Of a stretch of 64,000 bases of DNA, positions 47,655 through 59,579 are shown one piece after another. This DNA comes from Tenrec ecaudatus. Its lineage: Eukaryota; Chordata; Mammalia; Afrosoricida; Tenrecidae. The translations under genes and the position numbers were made by a program. Under the pieces are notes generated by a model. That model was not told the DNA's origin and did no database searches. It saw only the letters and a program-made list of their open reading frames with translations. How positions within the stretch are numbered: position 1 is the stretch's first letter; each line of letters starts with the position of its first letter. The stretch is from assembly GCF_050624435.1 (NCBI RefSeq), contig NC_134546.1, positions 75,247,700 to 75,311,699 of the forward strand. Reading direction: 5' to 3'.

Positions 47655-49375
47655 TCTTTAAACGTTTTATTAGGGGCTCATACAACTCTTATCACAATCT
47701 ATACATACATTATTTGTGTAGAGCACATCTGTATATTCATTGCCCTCATCATTTTCAAAGCATTTGCTCTCTACTTAAGCCCTTTGCATCAGGTCCTTTC
47801 CCCCCCCCTCCCCACTCCCCCCTCCCTCATGAGCCCTTGATAATTTATAAATGATTATTTTGTCATATCTTGCCCTGTCAGACATCTCCCCTTTTCTGTT
47901 GTCCATCTGCCAGGGAGGAGGTCACATGTACATCCTTGTAATTGGTTCCCTCTTTCTAACCCACTCTCCCTCTACCCTCCCAGTATCGCCACTCACACTC
48001 CTGGTCCTGAAGGTATCATCCACCCTGGATTCCCTGTGCCTCCAGCTCCTATCTGCACCAGTGCACATCCTCTGCTCTATCCAGACTTGCAAGGTAGAAT
48101 TCAGATCATGAGAGTGGGGGTCGGGGGGGGGGGGGAAGCATTTAGGAACTAGAGGAAAGCTGTATTCTTCATGGATACTACATCACACCCTGACTGACTC
48201 ATCTCCTCCCCTCGGCCCCTCTGCAAGGGGATATCCACTCTGCACTTCCCCCTTCATTCACTATGGTAAGATTTTTTTGTTCTGATGATGCTTTAAACCT
48301 GATCTTTCGATACCTTGTGATCGCACAGCCTGGTGTGCTTCTTCCATGTGGGCTTTGTTGCTTCTGAACTAGATGGCCGCTTGTTTACCTTCAAGCCTTT
48401 AAGACCCCAGACACTATCTCCTTTGATAGCCGGGCACCATCAGCAATCCTCTCCACATTTGCTTATGCACCCGTTTGTCCTCAGTGATTGTATCACGGAA
48501 GTGTACACCCAATGATATGATTTTTTGTTCTTTGATGCCTGGTAACTGATTGCTTCAGAACCAAGTGATCACACAGGCGGCGTCTTCTTCCTTGTGGGCT
48601 TTGTTGCTTCTGAGCTAGATAGCCGCTTGTTTATCGCCAAGCCTTTAAAACTCCAGACGCTATCTCTTTTGATAGCCGGCACCTAAGCTTTCTTTACCAC
48701 ATTTGCTTGTTCACCCGCTTTGTCTGCAGTGGTTGTGTCAGGAGGGTGAGCATCATAGAATGTCAATTTAATAGAAGTATTCTTACATTGAGGGAGTTCT
48801 TGATTAGAGGCCCAATGTCCTTCCGCCACTTTAATCCTAAACCTATAAATATAGGCACATAGATCTATTTCCCCATCCTCATATACATTTGCATATGTAC
48901 ATGTCTTTGTCTTGACCTCTATAAATACCCTTTGCCACCCAGCTCTTTCCTCTATTTCCCTTGTCTTTCCTCCAGTCCCACTATCATGCTCAGTACCTAC
49001 CTGGGTTTCAGCAATACCTCTTCGCTACATTACGCTTGATCATGCCCTACCAGGTCTGCCACAACCACCTTACCACCAAATTGGATCACTTGTTCCCTTG
49101 TCCCTGGGTTTGTTAACACCACTTCCTTACCCCCCCACATCCCCCTATCCCATTTTCCCCAGAACTGTCAGTCCCGTTGTTTTTCCTCCAGTTTGTTCAT
49201 CCAACCTATCTTATTTAGACAGACCTGCGGAGATAATAACATGCAAAAAACACAGCAAAACCAAGCAACAATATACAATAACACAACAACAACAAACCAC
49301 TGAAAAAGAACAAAATAAAATACAACAAGAAAGAAAAGCTTGTAGTTAGTTCAAGGATCTTTTGTTGGTACTAAC
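47655..49375 (-). mobile_element. 5'-truncated L1 3'UTR, reverse orientation, with 246-bp internal duplication
   Basis: Antisense to the L1 3'UTRs elsewhere: it begins 'ttttattaggggctcataca' and proceeds through 'ggtagaattcagatcatgag'. A module beginning 'ggctttgttgcttctga' occurs twice (48351 and 48597), spacing 246 bp. The frames at 48333-48515 and 48912-49349 are antisense repeats, not genes. Confidence 0.85.
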
Positions 49376-49379
49376 ATTT

Positions 49380-50665
49380 TCGATGAGAAAAGTAATAACC
49401 TGATACCAAGGTAAGATGATACTTCAAGAAAACTGTAGACCAATATTGGAAATGGATCTACATGAAAAAGTTCTAAAATGATTGGGAACTGAGTCAGACA
49501 ACACTTTAAAATAAATATATACCATGATTAATTGAAATCTGTCCTAGTGTTGATTTAACATAAAATAAGCACTGTAATATACCAAGTAATGTAAAGAAAT
49601 ATTTTTACATTACAAAAAAATTGATAATTATCAATTATTTAAATAGACACAAAACATACAAAACAAAGTCAAACACTTTTAATGTTCAGGAAAAGAAACC
49701 TTTACAAATCTAACATAAAATAAATATAGTTCAATATGTTAATATGCTAATAAACATTCCTTTTAAAAAAAAGGTCAAAATGTCAGACTTAGAGGAAAGA
49801 GAAAAAACATCACCCTACCTCAGAAAAATTACAAAAATATCCACTTTCACCAGATATTAAAAATTGACTGTACAGTAAGATTACAACAATCAGAGTAAGA
49901 TTTATGATTTTTTTAGGGATGAGGCTGCCAAAGATTAATAAAAATTTCTCTAATCATAAATTAATGATTGTATGCATGAAATATTCAAAATATGCCATAA
50001 ATAGGTAATAAATATAAAAACGCTGTAGGCTACATTTCAATATGCAAAAATAACTTTTGGTACTTAATTCACAAATCATTAACTGCTAAACAACAGCTGT
50101 CAAACTATTAACCCTTATACCTTAACATGCTAAGCATCCGTACAATACGCTGATAATCTCCTCAAACACTGAAACCCTAACTACCTGAAAAGCCCCTCAC
50201 CATCCAGAATGGCTATCAACACCGTGAGCATTCCCTGATAGTTACCACCAATTTATTAAAAAAATTAGCCTAATTCATTTATCCCAATTTTTAAACTCAG
50301 GAAGACAACTTAGACTATATTCTATAACCTTAATCCTAAATTTATAACCCAAAGTCTCAAATTGAGAAACCAACTTCCAAAACTGTACTGTTCAAACAAT
50401 AACTATACATCTTTATATCATAATACATAAACTCTAAGTAATTAAAAATGTAAGAGGTTAGGCAGAACACATTGTAAACATAAAGCCCTTTCATCTGTCC
50501 ACTAACATCTAACTCCTGAAACTTAGGTTCCATTTCTGTCCATTGGCTCTTGTTCTTGATCCAGGAACATTAATTCCAGGACCTAGATTCCCATCATAAG
50601 TACAGACTCTGACTCTAGCACTCTGCAACCCTAAACTGAACCCAAATCTAACCCATCAAGAAACT
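49380..50665. other. AT-rich, no recognised feature
   Basis: Low-complexity AT-rich sequence, then unassigned sequence with repeated 'ctaac/cctaa' motifs at 50100-50650. No gene is apparent. Confidence 0.4.
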
Positions 50666-50669
50666 CACA

Positions 50670-51405
50670 TTGTCCCACATGGAAGCAGCACACCAACATG
50701 TGTGATCATGAAGGGCCGAGGAGACCAGGTTTCAAGCACCAAAGGCGGGTGAAAAAAATATCATATCATCGTGAATGAGGGGAGGGCATGATGGTGAGCC
50801 AATGCCCATCTATGGATAACTGGACATCCCTTGTAGAGGGGTAGTAGGGAGGAGATGAGTCACTCAGGGTTCAGTGTAGCAATAATAAAGCTCCCAACCT
50901 TCTAGTTTTTAAATGCTTCCTCCCCCCCAACTAGCATGATCCCAATTCTACCCTACAAACCTGGTTAGACCAGAGGATGCACAGCGGTACAGATGGTATC
51001 TGGAAACACAGGGAATCTAGGATAGATGAACCCGTCAGGACCAACGGTGAGAGCGGCGATACCGGGAGGGAAGGGGGGGTGTTAGAAAGGGGGAACTGTT
51101 CACAGGGATATACATATAATCTCCTCTCTGGGGGATAGGCAACAGAAAAGTGGGGGAAGGGAGACGCCAGGCAGTGTAAGATAAGATAAAATAATAATTT
51201 AAATTATTAAGGGTTCATGAAGAAGGGGGGAGGGAAGGGGAGGGAAAGGAGAACAATGAGGAGCTGATTCCAGGAACCCAAGCGGAAGGCAAATTTTGAG
51301 AATGATGAGGGCAACGAATGTATAGTGTGCTTTACACAATTGATGTATGTATGGATTGTGATAAGTGTTGTATGAGCCCCAATAAAATGATTTTAAAAAA
51401 AAAGA
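50670..51405 (+). mobile_element. 5'-truncated L1 3'UTR
   Basis: Starts 'cccacatggaagcagcacac' and ends 'tgagccccaataaaatgatt' with A-run. Very similar to 52620-53350 and likely the same subfamily. Confidence 0.85.
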
Positions 51406-51409
51406 AACT

Positions 51410-52030
51410 CACATTGCTAATTACGTATGTGGAGCTGTCTTCTCTGTGTCTTTACCTAAATGTAAGGAACTAAGGTAGGTAGACAGATAAAACCAGGAAC
51501 CACAGGCACATTTTCAGTAAACTATTCAATCACGAATAGTTTCTGATTAGCAGCATGATTCATGATAGTTGACAAAATAAAGTGGTTCATAAATGTTCAT
51601 GTGATAAACAACATCATGTCCATATCACAGGTCTCTTGTGGATCTTCCTTTTACTGTGTCCTAGCTTCAAGGAGACTTCTCTGCTATTAGACATACGCAG
51701 GGATGTGTTAACCAATAAGCAAGGAGCCTGCGGGTGCAGTTGTTCTGATTTACTAATTTGTAAATTCCAATTTCATCTGGTTTCTTCTTCAAAGATGTAG
51801 TGAAACACATGTTAAATAAGGCATATTAATTACTGGTTATTCTGTCATCGACCCCTTCCCTCCCCTCATTTCCAAGGGACACTCAGGTCATGAGAGATAC
51901 AAGGGGCAGAAAATTAAAGGTACGTACATTGGAACCATTGTATCCATTTTTTCAAAACTAAGATTGGCCTGTTACTCAGACCTAGGCTCAGAGAATGATT
52001 TTTTTGTACCCCTCAACTAGTGTGCGCTGA
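51410..52030. other. no recognised feature
   Basis: Between two L1 3' ends. The 72-codon frame at 51582-51800 has no family resemblance. Confidence 0.4.
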
Positions 52031-52034
52031 GAAC

Positions 52035-53350
52035 TCTAAAATATTTTGATGTAACTTCCCGACATGATCGCTGAAGACAGAAGTGTGCATAAGCAAATGT
52101 GGTAAAGAAAGCTGATGGTGCCCAGCTATCAAAAAGATATAGCATCTGGAGTCTTAAAGGCTTGAAGGCAAACAAGCGGCTATCTAGCTCGGAAGCAAGA
52201 AAGCCCACAGAGAAGAAGCACACAAGCCTAAGTAAATACGAGTTGTTGAAGGGACCAGGTAGCAGACACCAAAGAACAAAAACCATCATTGTGTGATCAC
52301 CTTCCCCACATAAACGCTGAAGACGAATGTGTGCATAAGAAAGTATGGTGAAGAAGGCTGATGGTGCATGGCTATTGAGAGATATAGTGACTGGGGACTT
52401 AAAGACTTGAAAGTAAAAAAGCAGCCATCGAGGACCTGATGCAGAGGGCTTAAGTGGAAAGCAAGTGCTTTGAGAGGAATTAGGACAAAGAATGTACGGA
52501 TGTGCTTTATACAATTGATGTTTGTATATATATATGGATTGTGATAAGAGTTGTATGAACCCCTAATAAAATGTTAAAAAATAAAAATTAAAAAAGCAGC
52601 CATCTAGCCCAGAAACAACAAACCCACATGGAAGCAGCACACCAACATATGTGATTATGAAGGGCCAGGGGGACGAGGTTTCACACAAAAAAGGCAGGGG
52701 GATATCATATCATCGTGAATGAGGGGAGTGTGTGATGGGGACTCAATGTCCATCTGTAGATAACTAGACATCCCTTGCAGAGGGGTAGTGGGGAGGAGAT
52801 GCATCATTCAGGGTCAAGTGTAGAAACAATGAAACTCAAAACCTTCCTCTACTTCTTGAACGCTTCCTCCCCTCCAATTACCATGATCCCAATTCTACCT
52901 TGCAAACCCAGTTAGACCAGAGGATGCACAGCTGTGCAGTAGGGATCTGGAAACACAGGAAATCTAGGACAGATGAACCCCTCAGGACCAGCGGTGGTAG
53001 TGGCGACATTGGGAGGGAAGGGGGTATAGAAAGGGGGAACTGATCTCGGGGATCTACATGTAAACTCCTCTCTGGGGAATGAGCAACAGTAAAGTGGGTA
53101 AGGGGAGATGCCGGACAGTATCATATAGGATAGAATAATAATTTATAAGTTATTAGGGTTCATTAGGGAGAGGGGAGTGGGGAGGGAGGTGAGGGCGAAA
53201 AAGGAAAATGAGCTGATTCTAGGAATCCAAGTGGAAGGCGAATTTTGAGAATGATGAGGGCAACAAATGTATAAGGGTGCCTTACTCAATTGATATATGC
53301 ATGCATTGTAGTAAGAGTTGTATGAGCCCCAATAAAACGATTTATAAAAA
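52035..53350 (+). mobile_element. L1 3'UTR with 246-bp duplication and a nested tip
   Basis: The same subfamily as 47655-49375: 'tgtgcataag' marks the repeated module at 52084 and 52330, spacing 246 bp. A 159-bp L1 tip is nested at 52430-52588. The tail is 'gagccccaataaaacgattt'. Confidence 0.85.
52430..52588 (+). mobile_element. ultra-short L1 3' tip nested in L1
   Basis: Flanked by TAAAAAAGCAGCCATC (52414-52429 and 52589-52604), a 16-bp perfect duplication starting at a typical L1 endonuclease site. Ends 'gaacccctaataaaatgtta' plus A-rich tail. Confidence 0.9.
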
Positions 53351-53599
53351 ATTATAAAAAAGAAAAAAAAATTTTGGTGTGAGCCAACAAATTAACCTCA
53401 GAATACACACTTTAAGTGGAGCTGTATCTTTACACCAAACTGGAAACATGTCAATCCTATGGACATCCTGTGTGTCCAGTGCCAGGAACTCCCTGTCAGA
53501 GCACACTGGGGTTCTCTGCTCATGAAAAAGTAAGTCCTCAAAGAGTTACTCATGAGAACAACAGTAGGATTGAAGAGTGCAGTGTTAAAGAGAATTGAG

Positions 53600-54720
53600 C
53601 CAATAATAGGATCAATCACTGGGTGGGGCTTATTTGGGGAGAGATCCCCAAGTGGGACTCTTCACACACTAAGTGGAAAGTTGCAGCATCACCAGAGATT
53701 AGGAAACAAGTCTCAGGGGCTGTCTTAGAGATGAAAGTCTTAGCACCCCAGTTAGTAAATATCTGTGGATGGGAGTGACTGCATAAAGTCTAATTGAAGG
53801 GTCTCCCTGTAGATTAAGCCTCCATTGAATTCTTTCTGATCATTAAGTAAGAATATAGTTTGAATTTTCCCAGAGGCAGAGGAACTTGGAAAGTGGACAA
53901 CTTTTCCACCATTCTCCAGCTAATCCAAGGTGTCCTATATTCCTTAAATTTATCCCTAACTGTCTACATCTGATGGCACTGGACCAGTCTTTTAAAATGG
54001 TTTGTCTGACAGTGTATATGCCCCAATTATGGTCCTGTCCCTGCTTCTGTAGTCCTGTTAGGTAGCTTAGCCTAGGGAATTGGGAAGTTCGTTTACGCAT
54101 GCCCAGGAGAGCCAGCAAAGGACAAAGCTGGATTTTCCTGCCAGTGGGTGGAGATGGGCGTTACACCTGGAGCAGCAATCATGGGCCAGGTTACTGCAAT
54201 TCAGCCAATGGGATCGACCTGGGGTCGTTCACCACGCCTCCCCCAGGAACCCTTAAGAAGGCAGGAACCAAGAGGGAGAGGGTCTTGCTTGGGTGGTCTG
54301 GTTGTCTTCGTGGGAGGGGAGAGATCCTTGTGTGTCCCGGAGCAGTCTCTGCCAGGCCGCATGATCAAAGGAATCCTATGGGTGCCACGTCAAACCTGAT
54401 GCTTCTTTGAACTTTCATTAAATTCACTTGGATCACGAGCCCTGCTTCGGCATGAAATCTTTCTCGCGCGGAGCCAAGGACCGAGGCTGAAATCTAGTCC
54501 CGGAGAGAGAGACCTTACAGTCCCACTTATAACAATGATGTATTGATGGTCCACCAATCATGAACTTGTGAGTTTCCTTTGTTCCAATATTATCCAATTA
54601 GATTCTCGACTTGAATATTTCCTTGACCTACACTAATGATCTCCTTTGTATTCTCTTTGTCTCTATTATGACTTAATAAATGTTCTCCTTAAATTATATT
54701 TGAGATTGGAGTCCCTTTTG
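53600..54720 (+). repeat. repeat family A fragment, split by a solo LTR
   Basis: Left part has 'agcctccattgaattctttc', comparable with 63018-63045. Right part (54524-54720) has 'ccaccaatcatgaacttgtg' and 'ttaataaatgttctccttaa', comparable with 63300-63500. The solo LTR at 54056-54519 inserted into it. The right end carries an AATAAA as in a retroviral or LTR-type 3' end. Confidence 0.6.
54056..54519 (+). mobile_element. solo LTR of a class I-like endogenous retrovirus
   Basis: 464 bp, starting TGTTAGGTAGC and ending CCTTACA (TG...CA). Flanked by 4-bp target duplication GTCC (54052-54055, 54520-54523), the duplication length of gammaretrovirus-like elements. Contains a CCAAT box ('cagccaatggg'), a TATA-like 'ccttaagaagg' and an ATTAAA-type signal ('cattaaattcac'). 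No internal genes remain, consistent with LTR-LTR recombination. A close relative starts at 63543. Confidence 0.88.
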
Positions 54721-54789
54721 CAGTTTAAAACAGAGCACAAGCTAGTTTCTGATGGGTAGATATGAGTGAGGAGGCACACACAGATGTTT

Positions 54790-56145
54790 GAGAGTAAAAA
54801 GGAGACCCCATTTTAAATATAGTTTAAAGGGAACATTTGTTAAATCTTAAGAAATACAGACAGCACAAAGACACAAACATGTCATCTGGATGAGGGAAGG
54901 CACCAACAGGAGGTGGAAATGGCTTTCCAGGTTCACAATTGAGATGTGAGCTAAAGGGGGTGTGGGGAGGCGGCAGGGCAAAGGAAACCGACACAAAAGC
55001 ATGATTGGTGACCAATCAATATATCACAATGACAGAGACTTCTTTGATATTGGTCCAGGGCCTTCTGACCCTGCAGTCAGGGCAAGACTGATAGGAAGTG
55101 GCTCCTATCTAGGAGACCCCCTGTAATGTCTCCAGTTTGATGACCTCCATCAAGGACACACAGGCCTGTAAGCTTACAATAAACACCGTCCCTACCTGGC
55201 AGCCTGGGTCCAAAGCCCTCTGCCTGAGGACCATGTTACCTACAACCTTGCTTCCTAGACAGAAAGCACTCAATGGTAGCTTACTCTGTGTGGGGCTCTG
55301 CAATCTATGTGAGGACTAAATCTATGCGGGGATCTGGGGCTGTCACTGCTACTGTGTCCTTTTGCAAAGCAAGGTGCTGAGAAGTTAAGCTCTACTACAG
55401 ACCTCGGTCATAGGGGAGTGGCCTGATGACTGCAAGGCTGGCCTCTCCTTGCAGTAAAGGCCACTCTGGAGTACCCTGCTCTCATGCCCCATAACTGACA
55501 AGGAGGGAACGGCCCCCAGGCAAGAACCCACCCTCAATCGCGCCTTTCTTGCGTGAGGGGTGAGGGTGAATGAGGGGCTCTGGGCAGGAAAAGGGGACCT
55601 GCATATTCCCAAGACTGAAGGAAGAAAAGCTTGTAACCAGCTCAGAAAGGATTTAACTGGAAATATCCAAGCGGGTCGCGGCGACCTGAAAAGCGGGCAG
55701 ACAGGATGCAGAACTGTAATATCCGTGGGGACTGGGGCACAGCCGGCGATGCCAGGCCTGTAGGGGACACCGAGCCTAAGTTCAGCATAGAAACATAGGG
55801 ACTCACCCTCGTGGGACGCTCAGGCTGCAACTCCTCAGTCAGAGGAAGTGAGTTTGGAAGGAAATTGCCTCACCTGGGTAGGGGTGGAGTCTTTCCCAAG
55901 GGGCGGGGTCTGGAGGTAATGAAAGACTCCTGTAGAGAGGGGCCTGGAAGTGAAGCTCAGGGCCTGGAGTGGCAAAGGATCCTTTCTTAGTAGTTTTTTC
56001 TTAGTCTGGAAGTTCTGCTAAAAGTTCTTCACTCTGGGTGACCCTGCTTGCATTTGAAACACCTTTGCATTTGAATCACAACAACACACAAGCCTGGAAA
56101 GAAAGAAAAACCGACAGAAAAGTTGTGAGTGGAGGGCATGCTTCC
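54790..56145 (-). repeat. inverted-repeat arm 1 (family A, GC-rich promoter-like end)
   Basis: Read on -, it aligns by eye over its whole length with 62145-63510 on +: shared start 'tcaaatgcaaaggtgtttca', a GC-box region ('ccccgcccct'), 'acttcctctga', a donor-like 'cacgagggtgagtcc', 'ttctgcatcctgtc', 'tggcctttactgcaaggag', and the end 'ctcctttttac'. Around 55500-55760 it is CpG-rich. It could be an LTR or a duplicated first-exon/promoter block (see findings). The - strand ZNF gene lies downstream in this orientation. Confidence 0.7.
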
Positions 56146-56599
56146 CAACTTCTTAGACTTCTGTTAATTAGCAATTCAGGAAGAAAGTACATCATATTAA
56201 AAACAAACAAAAATTGAATGGACTGTCTTTCCTTTAAGAGCAGTTGTAAGTAGACAGAGGTAAAAATGGGCATAAACCTGATAAAAATGGGCCTTGTGTT
56301 AGTGACAATTGAACACATCATTGAGTGGTTAAAAATTAGCAATTCAGAGAGAAAGAACACCTTATTAAATTAGCTGAGGAGGTTTCTGATCTATTTCATT
56401 GTTTCACCTATAATCACATGGGCTGTCTTTTTTTTTCTTCATCTGAATTCATCTAATGTCCCATTCAATACCTTATGTACATTGGTTTGTCCTTGAAAGT
56501 CAATGACCCACAAGATTTTTAGCTCCCCAAACTCCACTGTGGCCAGGATTGTTTATCATTGCTATTGAAACAGTCAGTGAAAAAGCAGAATTTTGCTGT

Positions 56600-57385
56600 C
56601 ACGAGATGCCAAAGGGACCAGGTATAAGGCATCATGCAAAAAAAAAAAAAGAATATATATATATATATATATGTGTGTGTATGTGTATATGTATATGTGT
56701 GTATGTGTATATGTGTGTGTGTGTGTGTATATACCATAGTGAATGAAGGGGGAAGTGCAGAGTGGAGACCTGAGTCCCAAGTGTCGACCACTGGAGATCC
56801 CCTCACAGAGGGGTTTAGGAGAGGAGACAGGTCAGTCAGGGTGCGATGTAGTAACGATGAAGAACACAGATTTCCCCCAGATCCTGGATGCTTCCTCCTC
56901 CAACTACCGTGATCCGAATTCTACCTTGCAGGAGTGGATAGGGCAGATGTTGTACACTGGTGCATATGGGGCTGGAGGCACAGGGAATCCAGGGTGGATG
57001 ATACCTTCAGGACCAGTGGTGTGAGGAGTGAGGCTGGGAGAGTGGAGAGTGAGTAGGTTGGAAAGGGGCAACTGATTAAAAGGATCCACATGTGACCTCA
57101 TCCCTGGGAGAGGGACGGCAGAGAAGCAGGGGAAGGGAGACTCCGGATAGGGCAAGATATGACAAAATAACAATCTGTGGATTATCAAGGGCTCATGAGG
57201 GAGGGGCAAGCGGGGAGGGAGGGGAAAAAAAAGGAGGACCTGATGCAGAGGGCTTAAGTGGAGAGCAAATGCTTTGAGAGTGATTAGGGAAAAGAATGTA
57301 CAGATGTGCTTTATACATTTGATGTATGCAAATGCATGGATTGTGATGAGTTGTATGAGCACCTAATAAAATGTTTAAAAGAAAA
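56600..57385 (+). mobile_element. 5'-truncated L1 3'UTR
   Basis: 'gatgccaaagggaccaggta' to 'gagcacctaataaaatgttt'. It includes a microsatellite replacing the usual A-run at 56637-56733. Confidence 0.85.
56637..56733. repeat. A-run plus TA/TG microsatellite
   Basis: Poly-A, then TA repeats, then mixed TG/TA repeats, probably expanded from the L1 A-run. Small frames across it are spurious. Confidence 0.9.
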
Positions 57386-57684
57386 TGCAGAAGTTGTGCT
57401 CACAATGAAAAATGGTCAGGGATCATCAGGCAACCATGGAAAAAATGGACTTAAAAGACTTTTGACAGAGGAGAATTTCTATTGGACACTGAAATAGAGT
57501 GAATTTCTCTGCCATGGCAATGTGTTCATTATCAACTCTGGAAGAAAGCATATTTGAATTTAAAAACCAGCAACAACAGTTCTTCCCTCTTCTCTGTTGT
57601 CCCAAGTCTTAGTCTGCTTCTTAACTTAGGTCTATTTGTCTAAGCATTTTGCTGTGCTGCTTTCAGTTTGCAGAATAATGGATA

Positions 57685-59576
57685 AGGTGACCAATGGGGG
57701 GAGGTATTCTTGGGCTCTTGATTAAAAATTTGGTCTATATGGAGCAACAAAAATTCTCATAGAACGCAAAAATATTATTGTAATATATATTTTTGAATTT
57801 CAACATAAGTACAATTTACAAATATATAATACATTAAAATTATGTATAGCATTATTTTGTTCTTTGGCATATTTCTCATTTGAGTGATTTTTTTTTAGTA
57901 GATTGTGTTGGATTGGGGAAGGGAACGCAAGCTCACCTTGGGCCCACGGAAGAATTAAGACAGGTTGAGATGCAAAAGCAGAAAAAGGAGTTTATTTGCT
58001 AACTCAAACTAGGTCTTCTCTCCCTCCACTGCCCAGCGCAGTGGGGACCCAGCATCCAAAAGGGAATCAGCCCTGAGTTCTTTGTTTCCTGGGCTTTTAT
58101 GGGGCCAGGATGGGTGGCAGTCCACCATTGCTGTTCTTTAAATTTATTGGAGAAAACTTCTGGCATCAGCGTTGTCCAGTGGTGGTTTGCAAGCAGTTTT
58201 GCTTGTATTTTCTTGACTGGTCAATTGGGGTGGTGGTCGCTGTACCCTACTGGTCAGTATGGGACAGATGATGCCTTCTCTGACTGAATTACCTCAGTGT
58301 CCAGGAATCTGAAATTAGAGCTTAAGCCTGCCCCAGACTTTGGTTTTATACAGCCTGTCATGGTGCTGGTGCTGGCAGTTGTAAACCAGGACCCCACAAT
58401 TGTTGTTTTGTTTGAAATGTCATTAAAATTTTCACAAGATTTTGTAAAATTATATTTTACACATGAAATTGCTTTCAAAGTCTCAACACTTAATTATGAT
58501 TTTTCTGATGTCCACACTTTATTTAACATAGAAAAAATGCATTCAGTCGCAGCATTAGTTCCTGGTAAGGACAGCACGTATTCCACAATTTTTAGTGCAT
58601 TATTGTATGGAACATGTTTTGTTTCAAAATGAGGAAATATTTCTAACCATTTGTTCTCTATTGTGATTTTTGCTGATGCCCAAGATTTAACCTTTTCCTT
58701 ATCAATATATTTTTAATAATACCTCATTAAAAAGATCGTTTTCAGAAATAGTACTATATGGGAAATTTTTAGTAATATGATCGAATGATTTTTGCACATT
58801 CCAATTGTTGTTTTCATGAAACCCAATGAAAATGTTAAATGTCATTGTAATGTACCGTCCACTCTTCTAAATAATCTATGCAGTAACTATAGAACTTTTT
58901 AACATGATTCATGATATCTGCACGATTTATTGCACCTTGTTCTTCTAGATGGCTTATACTATTATGGATAGTTAACAGAAGAAATTTATTTTCTAACTGC
59001 TCTTGACACTGAAATTTTAAATTATTAACTCCATTTGCTACTTGAATTACCAAAATTTGGTCACCTTCAGTAAATTTTATAGCATTTTGAAAAAGAGCTG
59101 CTTGATTGTGTGCAAACTCTAGCCAAAATTTTGAAGATTCTTTTTTTAAAAACTCTTCTAAAATTCTAGGACATTAATCCTGTGATAGAAAGTAGGATTT
59201 CAAAGGATGGATCGTATATTTTCAAAATTCTTTTGACAGCTGGCAAAAGAGCTAAACAACACGTTCTACTGTATCCAAGTATTTTCTGATATTCGATTTC
59301 TGCATTTTCACAAAATTCTTTAAGCATTTCAACGTGCACAGTGTATCTATAGCAATAAGAATATATTTTAATAATAATATTTTCCACATCTACGGGCAAC
59401 AAATCAGCAGCTGTTTGAATGGCGTTATGTATTATGTATGTTCCCTTCCCGTTCTCCCCCGCACCTTCCCTAGTTTGTTGTGCATTCTTTCCAAAAATCA
59501 GGACTTTTTTAAAGTGCCACGGAAAAAAATGTTAAAAATTGGGACTGCCCGCCCAAAGCGGGGCTTCTGGTCACCT
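57685..59576 (-). mobile_element. hAT transposon relic
   Basis: Inverted ends AGGTGACCA (57685-57693) and TGGTCACCT (59568-59576). On the - strand pieces of a hAT transposase appear in order: YTVHVEMLKEFCE and LLPAVKRILK (about 59400-59220), QVANGVNNLKFQCQEQLENK (about 59050), YIDKEK and ENKWLEIFPHFE (about 58690-58630), then the C-terminal dimerisation region LPGTNAATECIFSMLNKVW with VETLKAISC. Stops and frameshifts occur throughout. An LTR-like block (about 57905-58270) interrupts it. No clear 8-bp target duplication is seen. The end sequences recall Zaphod-type elements, an uncertain subfamily call. Confidence 0.8.
57905..58270 (-). mobile_element. LTR-like insertion inside the hAT relic
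   Basis: Separates the hATC region from the hAT 3' end. Read on - it has a 'cccataaaagcccagg' TATA-like site and 'gcaaataaactcctttt' (polyadenylation-like), ending 'cttccccaatccaacaca'. This order fits an LTR; no coding content. Confidence 0.55.
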
Positions 59577-59579
59577 TAA

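Noticed and set aside
48912-49349. 145-codon open frame on the + strand
   Set aside because: Antisense to an L1 3'UTR in reverse orientation; no domain, low complexity at the end.
58297-58632. 111-codon open frame on the + strand
   Set aside because: It is antisense to the hAT transposase C-terminal region, which makes far better sense on the - strand.
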